NCBI GenBank assembly: GCA_035575835.1
Contig: DATLXM010000108.1
Location: 1 to 20,300 of the forward strand
From: Gaiellasilicea sp035575835
GTDB lineage: Bacteria; Actinomycetota; Thermoleophilia; Gaiellales; Gaiellaceae
Length of the DNA stretch: 20,300 nt
Direction of reading: 5' to 3'
The notes under the pieces are model-generated. The model was not told the DNA's origin. It saw nothing but the letters and a program-made list of their open reading frames with translations, and did not search any database. Positions 7,090 to 13,962 of this stretch are shown in pieces; the first letter of the stretch is position 1; every line of letters begins with the position of its first letter. The translations under genes and the position numbers were made by a program.

Positions 7090-7892
7090 CCGACGACCTT
7101 CGCGGCCTGACCGACGCGGACCTGTTGACGCTGCTCGCACGGGGCGATCGCGGAGCGCCCGAGGCGATCTACGACCGCTACGTCGACGCGGTGTGGCGCG
7201 TCGCACTCACCTTCTCCCCCGACGAGAGCGCCGCCGCACGCGTGGTCTCGAAGGCGTTCCAGCTTCTTTGGCGGACACCCGATCCGGGGAACCGCGCTCC
7301 CCTTCCGGGTCGGCTCTCGCTGAGCGCGTGGCGTGCGGCGTCCGGCTCGCTCCAAGCTCCTCCTCCGAAAGGAACGAACATGACCAATGATCACGACAGG
7401 TCACGGGCGCGCTCCCCGATGGCAGCCGTCAACGAGCAGATCGACCGCCTGCACGTCGCGTTCTCGTTGGCCGACTCCGAGTTCTTCTGTGAATGCGGCG
7501 ATGTCGCCTGCAAGGAACGCGTCACGCTCGAACGCGCCCAGTTCGCCGCCCTCCACGACGAGTCGCGTCCGGTGCTCGCTCCCGCACATTCCGATCGGAT
7601 GCCGATCCCGGACAGCACCGTGATCCACGAGCTCCGCGGGCAGGTTCACCGGCTCGAGGGGACGCTCGCGACCCGGGCCGTAATCGAGCAGGCGAAGGGA
7701 ATCCTGGTCGAACGGCACGGCCTCACGACCTCGGGTGCGTTCGTCTCTCTCCGCCAGCGGGCGCGCGACGAGCGCCGAAGCCTCGAGGACGTCTGCACCG
7801 AGACGATCGCCGATGCTGCGGACGCGGATCTCGGTCCCTCCGCTCGGCCGGGAGAAGCCTGGATCGAACGAGGGAGCGACCATGCACGTTGA
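7032..7892 (+). CDS. Sigma-70 region 2-like / cysteine module / ANTAR fusion regulator
   Basis: This 286-aa open frame starts at ATG 7032 behind AGGGGGA. Residues about 22-90 resemble region 2 of ECF sigma factors (DADLLTLLARGDRGAPEAIYDRYVDAVWRVAL, then AFQLLWRTPD), but no region 4 follows. A low-complexity linker leads to residue 117, an internal ATG (7380) with its own AAAGGA site. After it come a helix (AAVNEQIDRLHVAFSL), a cysteine cluster FFCECGDVAC (C153, C155, C160) with a conserved H186, and a C-terminal ANTAR domain (about 203-261: RAVIEQAKGILVERHGLT and then RQRARDERRSLEDVC). ANTAR domains bind dual-hairpin RNA to prevent termination. The product may be one fused protein, or the internal ATG may give a 170-aa cysteine-module/ANTAR protein with a sigma-like upstream remnant. 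The ANTAR call is firm, the sigma-like call moderate. Confidence 0.7.
   Translation: MSARRQADLADDRQAPVSAADDLRGLTDADLLTLLARGDRGAPEAIYDRYVDAVWRVALTFSPDESAAARVVSKAFQLLWRTPDPGNRAPLPGRLSLSAWRAASGSLQAPPPKGTNMTNDHDRSRARSPMAAVNEQIDRLHVAFSLADSEFFCECGDVACKERVTLERAQFAALHDESRPVLAPAHSDRMPIPDSTVIHELRGQVHRLEGTLATRAVIEQAKGILVERHGLTTSGAFVSLRQRARDERRSLEDVCTETIADAADADLGPSARPGEAWIERGSDHAR
7368..7382 (+). promoter_or_regulatory. Internal ribosome-binding site and ATG within the sigma/ANTAR frame
   Basis: AAAGGA at 7368-7373 lies 6 nt before an in-frame ATG at 7380. It is at least as good as the signal at 7032. It would produce a 170-aa protein holding only the cysteine module and the ANTAR domain, and it marks the boundary between the two parts of the reading frame. 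Confidence 0.6.
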
Positions 7893-8250
7893 GGTCGAGT
7901 TCGAGCCGATGAAGGTTCGGATCGCGGAGAACGAATCGATGTTCCGCTCCGCGAACGAGCGGATCGCGGTGGAGGCCGAAGCGCTCGGCTTCGTCTCGGA
8001 CCCTGTCTCCTTCGTCTGCGAATGCCCGGATCCGAGCTGCACCGAGATCGTCGAGCTGACCCTCTCCGAGTACGAGGACGTGCGGACGGGGCCGACCCGC
8101 TTCTTCACGACCCCTGGTCATCAGGCGCTCGCCGTCCAGGCAGGCGCGGCCGTCGTCGTCGAGGAACGGGACGACATGGTGATCGCGGAGAAGATCGGTG
8201 TCGCAGGCGAGGTCGCGGCCGCTAACCACGGCAAAGACCTCGTGCTCTAA
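7882..8250 (+). CDS. Small protein with stand-alone CxCx4C...H module
   Basis: This 122-aa protein starts at ATG 7882 with GAGGGAG 5 nt upstream and overlaps the end of the ANTAR gene by 11 bp, so the two are co-translated. A helix (about 16-36, NESMFRSANERIAVEAEAL) precedes FVCECPDPSC (C46, C48, C53), a helix-like LTLSEYEDVR and the PTRFFTTPGH segment (H80). This is the same arrangement as in the ANTAR protein next door: C-x-C-x4-C, then a histidine 26-27 residues later. A metal site is plausible but inferred. I recall similar FVCECGD...C...PGH proteins as frequent hypotheticals in actinobacteria. The function is unknown; the pairing suggests partner or antagonist of the ANTAR regulator. The C-terminal 40 residues (ALAVQAGAAVVVEERDDMVI) look like a small beta-rich end. 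Confidence 0.82.
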   Translation: MHVEVEFEPMKVRIAENESMFRSANERIAVEAEALGFVSDPVSFVCECPDPSCTEIVELTLSEYEDVRTGPTRFFTTPGHQALAVQAGAAVVVEERDDMVIAEKIGVAGEVAAANHGKDLVL

Positions 8251-8254
8251 CTAA

Positions 8255-8327
8255 AGCGGGCGATGGGACTCGAACCCACGACCCTCAGCTTGGGAAGCTG
8301 ATGCTCTACCAACTGAGCTACACCCGC
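8255..8327 (-). tRNA. tRNA-Gly (anticodon CCC)
   Basis: This is a 73-nt cloverleaf on the - strand. The acceptor GCGGGTG pairs with CGCCCGC through one G-T pair, the D-arm is GCTC/GAGC, the anticodon stem is TCAGC/GCTGA with loop TTCCCAA, and the T-arm has TTCGAGT. The loop gives anticodon CCC, reading GGG glycine codons. CCA is not encoded. The 3' end lies only 4 bp from the stop of the convergent cysteine-module gene. Confidence 0.96.
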
Positions 8328-8328
8328 G

Positions 8329-8352
8329 TGGCGGCCATCCTAGCGGCCGCCA
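8329..8352 (-). terminator. Hairpin between hybrid kinase 3' end and tRNA-Gly 5' end
   Basis: An 8-bp perfect inverted repeat (tggcggcc / ggccgcca) with an 8-nt loop fills the space between two - strand genes. It could end kinase transcripts, although no T-run follows. The loop, read on the - strand, contains TAGGAT, a plausible -10 box placed 6 nt before the tRNA 5' end, so the tRNA promoter and the hairpin may overlap. Confidence 0.4.
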
Positions 8353-8365
8353 AAGTACGAGGCAG

Positions 8366-11206
8366 CTAGGCCTCGAGCGCCTCACGGACTCGGTGGGCGA
8401 GCGCGTCGACGGCGAAGGGCTTCTCGATCAGCGCGTGCTCGTCGAAGGCGGCCACGCCGAGCAGCGCCTCGTCGGCGTAGCCGGACATGTAGAGCACCTT
8501 GATCGCGGGTCGAGTGGCGGCCACGCGGGCGGCGACCTCGTGACCTCTCAGGCCGGGCATCACGACGTCGGTCAGAAGCAGATCGATGTGCCGGTCCCGC
8601 TCGCCGGCGACGACGAGCGCCTCGGCCCCGTTCGCGCAGGAAAGCACCGTGTAGCCGCAGCGCTCGAGCACGCGCTGGGCGAGCGCGCGGACGACGTCCT
8701 CGTCCTCCACGAGCAGAATCGTCTCGGAGCCCTTGCGGGCGATCGGGGTCGAAGCGACCGCGCGTAGCTCCGGCCGTTCCGAGATCCGGGGTAGCCGGAC
8801 TCTGAACACCGAGCCCGCCCCCGGCTCGCTCTCCACGGTGACCTCGCCCATGCTCTGGTGGACGATCCCGTGCACCGAGGCGAGCCCCAGGCCGGTGCCC
8901 TCCGCTCGGGTGGTGAAGAACGGCTCGAAGATCTGGGCGAGGGTCTCCTCGTCCATCCCGATCCCCGTGTCGGCGAACTCGAGCTCGACGAGCGCGCCCG
9001 TCTCGAGCTCGATCTCACGCGTCGTGATCGTCAGGCGGCCGCCCCGAGGCATCGCGTCGCGACTGTTCACGGCGAGATTGACGATCACCTGCTCGATCTG
9101 GCCCGGGTCGACGCGAACCGTCCCGAGCCCGTTGCCGGGCCTGAGGACGAGCTCGACGTGCTCGCCGAGCAGGCGACGGAGGAGGGAGCCCGTCTCCGCC
9201 AGCACCTGGTTCAGGTCGACCGCGCGGGGCTGCAGGACCTGACGGCGCCCGAACGCGAGCAGCTGGCGGGTGAGCTCGGCGGCCCGCGCAGCTGCTCGAT
9301 GGATCTCGCCGAGGTCGTGGGCGAGCGAAGCGTCGCCGTTCGTCCGTTCGAGGAGGAGCGAGGTGTACCCGGAGATCGCGGTCAGGAGGTTGTTGAAATC
9401 GTGCGCGACACCGCCCGCGAGGCGCCCGATGCTCTCGAGCTTCTGGGAGCCGAGGAGCTCGGCTTCGAGCCGCTTGCGGTCGGTCACGTCCCTGATGAAC
9501 GCGACGTGGAGGCCGGGGAGGAAGTTCGGGCGCAGCGCGCCCTCGACCAGTCTGACGGCTCCACTCGCCTGCACGATCGAGTGGTCACGGATCGTGTCGC
9601 CCTGCAGGAGCCGCTTCCAGCGGGCCTCGAGTTGACCGGGCTCCTCCGCAGGGAGGAGGCCGTCGAGCTGCAGACCGACCAGATCGCGCCGTGACCGGTC
9701 GAAGAGGTCGCAGGCAGCGGGGTTCACGTCGACGAGGCGGCGGTCGTCGTCCATCACGAGGATTGCGTCCAGCGCCGAATCGAACACCGCCCGCAGCTTC
9801 TGCTCGTGCTCGCGCAGCGAGGTCTCCGACCGTTGCCGGCCCACGGCGGCCGCCAGGATGCTCGCCGCTGTCCGGAGAGCGTCCGTCTCGGCGGCGCTCC
9901 ACTCGCGTTCGGCCGCACAGTCGTCGAAGCCGATCGCCCCCCAGCAGCGGTCGTTGACCACGATCGGGACCATCAGGATCGACCGGATCTCGCTCGGCTC
10001 GAACACAGCACGCTCCACTTTCGTCATGTCGCTCAGGTTCATGACGAACGTTTCGTGACGCGTGAGGGCACGCTCTAGACGGGAGAGGCCGGCCTCCGCG
10101 AGCGCAAGGTTCTGCAGTGACACGTCGTCGATCTCAGGCCGGATCCCGGGAGCGGCCCACTCGTAACGCTGGCTCATCCGCAGCGGCAGCCCCTCGGCGG
10201 ACACGATCTCGAAGAGGTAGGCACGACTGACGTACGACGCGTCGCCGAGCTCACGAAGGAGGGACGGCAAGGCCACCTCCCAGCACGGTTCCGAGAGCAG
10301 ACGCTCGGCCGCCCGGCTCACGGCTTCGAGGATCGAGTCGCGACGGGCGAGGTCGAGCTCGGCGGCGACGCGCTGCTCGCGCTCCTCCGAGCGCTCGAGG
10401 ACAACCACGAGCTGAGCCGCGACCTCGGCGAGCGTCTGTACCTCCTTACCCGTCCAGCGGCGCGGCTCGGGCGTGTTGAACCACAGCACCCCTACGATCG
10501 CGCCGTTTCGACGCAGTGGCACGTCGACCGCGCTCCTGATCCCCAGCCCGGTCACAGTCGGCCAGGCCGCCTCCAACCACGGTTCCGCCAGGATGTCGTC
10601 GATCACGAGCGGCCCCTGCTCGAGCGCTTCGATCGCCTCGGGGATCCTGGGCAGCGAGGGCGGGAGGACGCCGGTCGAGTAACGCGGTTTCAGCTCCAGG
10701 GCGGCGGTGATGTCGAGGTAGGTGACAGTGACGTCCTCGCCGAGCGCCTCGGCGAGCGCGTCCGCGGTCCCGGCGATGATCTCCTGTGGCGGCAGCTCGT
10801 CGGCCGCCAGCGCGAGCACGCTTGCGAGGAGCTCGGCCCGGACGAGAGCCTGCCTTTGCTCGGTCACGTCCTGGAGGTATCCGTGCGCGGCACCTTCGAC
10901 GACGATCTCGTCGTCGCGGATCCAGACGACCCGGCGGTCGCGGGAGAGCATCCGGTAGTCCGCGTGCCGGCGCGACGTGCCGCTGCTGTTGCGCTTCGCG
11001 ATCTCCAGGAGCACGCGCTCGCGATCCTCCGGGTGGATGGCCGCGACGTAGAGACCCGGGTCCGCGAGCCATTCGCCCGGCTCGTAGCCGAGGAGCGTGG
11101 CGATCTGGGGGCTGATGTAGAGCGGCGAGCTGCGTCCGTCCAACTCGTCGACGTAGACGACGAGAGGCAGCTGCTCGACGATCTCCTGGAAGTCATAGGT
11201 GGCCAT
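8366..11206 (-). CDS. Soluble hybrid sensor histidine kinase (PAS-GAF-GAF-PAS-HisKA-HATPase-REC)
   Basis: This 946-aa cytoplasmic sensor kinase has no transmembrane segment. Domains in order are: PAS (about 5-117, ending in YLQDVTEQRQ), GAF (about 125-272), a second GAF-like domain (about 292-460), PAS (about 466-578, AILVMDDDRRLVDVNPAAC), HisKA (H602 in GGVAHDFNN), HATPase (N710/N714 of the N box, DTGIGM 746-751, GTGLGL 770-775) and a C-terminal receiver domain with phospho-acceptor D880, S908 and K929. The catalytic residues are intact. The start ATG at 11206 faces the response-regulator gene across 86 bp. The layout suggests sensing of a small molecule, redox or light signal through GAF/PAS, with the attached receiver as an intramolecular acceptor. 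The ligand is unknown. Confidence 0.93.
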   Translation of the reverse strand: MATYDFQEIVEQLPLVVYVDELDGRSSPLYISPQIATLLGYEPGEWLADPGLYVAAIHPEDRERVLLEIAKRNSSGTSRRHADYRMLSRDRRVVWIRDDEIVVEGAAHGYLQDVTEQRQALVRAELLASVLALAADELPPQEIIAGTADALAEALGEDVTVTYLDITAALELKPRYSTGVLPPSLPRIPEAIEALEQGPLVIDDILAEPWLEAAWPTVTGLGIRSAVDVPLRRNGAIVGVLWFNTPEPRRWTGKEVQTLAEVAAQLVVVLERSEEREQRVAAELDLARRDSILEAVSRAAERLLSEPCWEVALPSLLRELGDASYVSRAYLFEIVSAEGLPLRMSQRYEWAAPGIRPEIDDVSLQNLALAEAGLSRLERALTRHETFVMNLSDMTKVERAVFEPSEIRSILMVPIVVNDRCWGAIGFDDCAAEREWSAAETDALRTAASILAAAVGRQRSETSLREHEQKLRAVFDSALDAILVMDDDRRLVDVNPAACDLFDRSRRDLVGLQLDGLLPAEEPGQLEARWKRLLQGDTIRDHSIVQASGAVRLVEGALRPNFLPGLHVAFIRDVTDRKRLEAELLGSQKLESIGRLAGGVAHDFNNLLTAISGYTSLLLERTNGDASLAHDLGEIHRAAARAAELTRQLLAFGRRQVLQPRAVDLNQVLAETGSLLRRLLGEHVELVLRPGNGLGTVRVDPGQIEQVIVNLAVNSRDAMPRGGRLTITTREIELETGALVELEFADTGIGMDEETLAQIFEPFFTTRAEGTGLGLASVHGIVHQSMGEVTVESEPGAGSVFRVRLPRISERPELRAVASTPIARKGSETILLVEDEDVVRALAQRVLERCGYTVLSCANGAEALVVAGERDRHIDLLLTDVVMPGLRGHEVAARVAATRPAIKVLYMSGYADEALLGVAAFDEHALIEKPFAVDALAHRVREALEA

Positions 11207-11260
11207 CGGAAGAGGTATCGGCGTTTCCGCCCTGGGATGTAGCCCTCAGGGGAGGCCTCA

Positions 11261-11283
11261 ACTCGGGCCGGGCTTTGCCGAGT
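11261..11283. promoter_or_regulatory. Inverted repeat in kinase/regulator intergenic region
   Basis: actcgg at 11261-11266 and ccgagt at 11278-11283 form a 6-bp inverted repeat with an 11-nt spacer, ending 9 bp before the response-regulator ATG. It could be an operator used by the regulator on the shared divergent promoter. Six-base repeats arise easily in GC-rich DNA, so this is weak. Confidence 0.25.
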
Positions 11284-11292
11284 ACCGAGGGC

Positions 11293-11913
11293 ATGGAAAC
11301 CAAGCCCACGGTCGTCGTCGCCGACGATCATCCGTCCGTGCTCGCCAGCGTCTCGCGCTTCCTCGAGCTCTCGGGACTCCGTGTCGTCGGCAGAGCCCGG
11401 AACGGGGAGGAGGCGATCGCGCTGATCGAGGCCCAACGGCCGAGCCTCGCCGTGATCGATTTGCGGATGCCGCGGCTGACAGGCGCAGCGGTCGTCCGGC
11501 AGATCTGTCGCTCGACACCCCAGTCAGCGCCGCTCGTCTACTCCGGCTTCGCCGACGGCGCCGCGCTCACCGAGTCGCTCGACGCCGGAGCGCGTGGCTT
11601 CGTGCTCAAGGACGCACCGCTCGTCGCGCTCCTCCGGGCGCTCGACACGGTCGCCGCGGGGGGTATGTACATCGATCCGGCGCTCGCAGACGTCGTGATT
11701 CGCGCCGCGGACGGCGGGATCAACCTGACGACCCGCGAGCGGGACGTGCTGCGGCTGCTCGCGGACGGGCACTCGAACGAGTCGATCGGCCGGGAGCTCT
11801 TCATCTCGCCCGACACGGCGCGCACGCAGCTCGGCGTCGCAATGGCAAAGCTGGGAGCCTCGACGCGCACCCAGGCGGTCGCGCTCGCGCTTCGCCACTC
11901 GCTCATCTCCTGA
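11293..11913 (+). CDS. NarL/LuxR-type response regulator
   Basis: This 206-aa two-domain regulator has a receiver at about 5-122 (acidic pair D11/D12, phospho-acceptor D56 in LAVIDLRMP, S84, K106 in FVLKDAP) and a LuxR-type helix-turn-helix at about 140-206 (LTTRERDVLRLLADGHSNESIGRELFISPDTARTQL and onward). In the usual recognition-helix region, TVKTHL is replaced by TARTQL, a mild variation. I chose ATG 11293; an in-frame TTG at 11275 is the alternative, and neither has a clear ribosome-binding site. It is divergent from the hybrid kinase and may receive phosphate from it, but orphan pairing is also possible. The target promoters are unknown. Confidence 0.9.
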   Translation: METKPTVVVADDHPSVLASVSRFLELSGLRVVGRARNGEEAIALIEAQRPSLAVIDLRMPRLTGAAVVRQICRSTPQSAPLVYSGFADGAALTESLDAGARGFVLKDAPLVALLRALDTVAAGGMYIDPALADVVIRAADGGINLTTRERDVLRLLADGHSNESIGRELFISPDTARTQLGVAMAKLGASTRTQAVALALRHSLIS

Positions 11914-11916
11914 CGC

Positions 11917-11945
11917 TTGACAGCAACGGCCGAAGGGTCGACACT
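11917..11945 (+). promoter_or_regulatory. Candidate sigma-70-type promoter for the membrane protein
   Basis: A perfect TTGACA (11917-11922) is followed after exactly 17 nt by GACACT (11940-11945), a weak -10. It begins 3 bp after the response-regulator stop. Transcription would start near 11952, leaving a leader of about 37 nt before the ATG at 11989. The perfect -35 and spacing make it credible. Confidence 0.55.
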
Positions 11946-11988
11946 TTCCTCACAAACCGAGACTGCGGCGGGAAGAGAGGGTTGCCGG

Positions 11989-12756
11989 ATGGCCACCGTT
12001 GCAGTCACGCACGACCAAGTGGAGAAGCCGCTCTGGCGGCCGCTGCACACCTGGAGTCTCGTTCTGATCGTCTGCGCGATCGCGATCGTCGGGATCTCGC
12101 TGCCTGCGAATGTGCAGCAACTCGCGTTCCTCGGCGAGAGCACGCTCTTCGCCTGGATTCTGATCGCGGCCCTGATGGCCCTCTTCGCGATCGTCGCCGG
12201 GCACGGGGTCACCGGGATCGGAAGGGGTGTCCTGATCGACGACCGTCATCGGCTCAGTCTCTCCCGCCTGCAGATGCTCCTCTGGGGCGTGCTCGTCCTC
12301 TCCGGCTACATGGCCGCCGCGCTCTCGAACATCGGCCGCGGCATGGGCGGGCCACTCGAGGTCGCGATCCCGAGTGAGCTCCTGCTCGCGATGGGAATCT
12401 CGACGGCCTCACTCGTGGCCTCGCCCGTCGCACTCGCGTACAAGCAGCGCCGCCGGCCGGGCCAGGTCCCGAGCCTGCCCGACCCCGCCTGCTCGCACAT
12501 GTCGGATCTCTTCCGGGGCGAGGAGACGTCCGACCAGAAGGATCTGGACCTCGGCAAGGTGCAGATGTTCCTCTTCACGGTCGTCCTCATCGTCGGCTAC
12601 GCACTCGCGCTCGGCGACCAGTTCGCCGCCCAGCAGGGGATGATCTCGTCCCTGCCGAACGTGAACAGCGCGGTCGTGTCGCTGCTCGCGATCTCGCACG
12701 CGGGCTATCTGACGAAGAAGGCGATCCCCACCGGCCCGCCCCCCGCAGGCGAGTAG
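11989..12756 (+). CDS. Membrane protein with internal duplication
   Basis: This 255-aa protein starts at ATG 11989, with AGAGGG about 8 nt upstream; an in-frame TTG at 11917 is part of the -35 box and is not a start. About six hydrophobic segments are visible (22-42, 52-72, 93-113, 128-148, 192-209, 225-242). Residues 89-150 and 187-247 look like two copies of one unit: LSLSRLQMLLW and LDLGKVQMFLF each open a helix, and IPSELLLAMGISTASLV and LPNVNSAVVSLLAISHAGYL each close the next one. Between them lies a hydrophilic loop with a CSHM motif. I do not recognise a named family, though similar QM...GIS.A proteins occur as hypotheticals in other bacteria. It is downstream of the response regulator but has its own promoter. 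Confidence 0.8.
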   Translation: MATVAVTHDQVEKPLWRPLHTWSLVLIVCAIAIVGISLPANVQQLAFLGESTLFAWILIAALMALFAIVAGHGVTGIGRGVLIDDRHRLSLSRLQMLLWGVLVLSGYMAAALSNIGRGMGGPLEVAIPSELLLAMGISTASLVASPVALAYKQRRRPGQVPSLPDPACSHMSDLFRGEETSDQKDLDLGKVQMFLFTVVLIVGYALALGDQFAAQQGMISSLPNVNSAVVSLLAISHAGYLTKKAIPTGPPPAGE

Positions 12757-12774
12757 AGGCCGGCGCGTCGCGCT

Positions 12775-13839
12775 CTACCCGGGCACCGGCGCTCCCATCG
12801 AGCCGACGAGCGCGTCCCGGCGCGAGTGCTGCTTGCCGGTCCTGAACTCGGCGATGTACGCGTCGAAGTCCCAGGTCGAGAGGAACTTCTCCGCGGCCGA
12901 GCGGCCGGAGTCGTAGAGCGCGAGCGCCCTGTCGGGTGGGAGGTCGAACTCGGTCGTGCCGACTCCGAGCGTGGGGATCGGGATCGTCCGCGCATAGTTC
13001 GCCTGCTCGACGTAGAGGCGATCGTGTGCCTCCATCATCGTCTGGGCGAGCGACTTCATGTAGTCGACCACAGCCCGCGGTCCGCGTGCGTGCGTGTGCT
13101 CCCGGTCGGGTTTCCAGAGCCGCTCGCCGATCTGGACCTCCGGCTTCGGCTCGACGAGCAGCAGGCCGAACGTCGGCCAGTCGGGCATCTGGTCCTCGCA
13201 GTCGAAGAGCCAGACCGGGTAATTGGAGAGCATCCCGCCGTCCACGATCAGATGCGTCTGTTGCGTCTTGCTGTGCTCGATGCGGACCGGCTCGAAGAAG
13301 ACGGGAATGCTCATGCTCATCCGGACGGCGAGGCCGACGTCGAGCTCGTCCGGTTCGAGCCCGAGCTTCCGGGCGTCGCGGGGGAGGACGAGCAGCTCGT
13401 GCGTGGACACGTCCGAAGCGATCACCTGCAGGCGGGAGCGGTACTGCGGGTCGTCCGCGTAGTCCGCGTGGATCAGGTCGGCGAACGTGTGAACGTTCTT
13501 GGCTGCCAGGAGATCCCGGATCCAGGCGAGGAAGCGCTCTCCCTCGTAGAGACCGAGGTCGAGGAGCATGCTCAGCGACTTCTCGGCCACCGGGAGCCGG
13601 TCCTCCCACCCCTTGTCCTCGAACTGGCGGTAGTCGAGCCCGATGATCAGCTCCTTCAGCTCGGCCGCCGTGTAGCCGGCGGCGAGGAGGGCCGCGGTGA
13701 TCGCACCGGCGGAGGTGCCGGCGACGTTCTGGGGTACGTAGCCCCGTTCCTCGAGCGTCTCGACCGCGCCCGCGAGCCCGATTCCCTTGACACCGCCGCC
13801 CTCGAAGACGAGGTCGACGTAGTGATCCTGTGCGGCCAT
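12775..13839 (-). CDS. Patatin-like phospholipase
   Basis: This 354-aa cytoplasmic hydrolase has the patatin catalytic dyad. The oxyanion loop EGGGVKGIGLAGA is at 13-25, the nucleophile elbow GTSAG has S43, and the aspartate motif DGGMLSNYP has D200. It probably hydrolyses ester bonds of phospholipids or other acyl lipids (RssA/ExoU-like superfamily). I chose ATG 13839, preceded by GGAGGG; an upstream TTG at 13908 would add 23 residues with no conservation. There is no signal peptide. It diverges from the amidase gene through a 123-bp region with a palindrome. Its 3' end is 18 bp from that of the convergent membrane protein. Physiological substrate unknown. Confidence 0.92.
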   Translation of the reverse strand: MAAQDHYVDLVFEGGGVKGIGLAGAVETLEERGYVPQNVAGTSAGAITAALLAAGYTAAELKELIIGLDYRQFEDKGWEDRLPVAEKSLSMLLDLGLYEGERFLAWIRDLLAAKNVHTFADLIHADYADDPQYRSRLQVIASDVSTHELLVLPRDARKLGLEPDELDVGLAVRMSMSIPVFFEPVRIEHSKTQQTHLIVDGGMLSNYPVWLFDCEDQMPDWPTFGLLLVEPKPEVQIGERLWKPDREHTHARGPRAVVDYMKSLAQTMMEAHDRLYVEQANYARTIPIPTLGVGTTEFDLPPDRALALYDSGRSAAEKFLSTWDFDAYIAEFRTGKQHSRRDALVGSMGAPVPG

Positions 13840-13880
13840 GCACCCTCCATCCGGGTTCGGGGCGGGCCGCACCGCCGAGT

Positions 13881-13919
13881 CGGTTGCATTCTCGTCGTCC
13901 GAGCGCAATCATGCAACCG
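13881..13919. promoter_or_regulatory. Palindrome overlapping candidate promoter between patatin and amidase genes
   Basis: cggttgcat (13881-13889) and atgcaaccg (13911-13919) form a 9-bp perfect inverted repeat with a 21-nt spacer, so the centres are 30 bp apart. On the + strand TTGCAT (13884-13889), a 17-nt spacer and AATCAT (13907-13912) make a possible promoter for the amidase. Each palindrome arm covers one promoter element, the usual layout of a repressor operator. Confidence 0.5.
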
Positions 13920-13962
13920 TCGTTCCATGATCTGCGGCCCGAGTCCCGAGGAGGAGAAGGCC

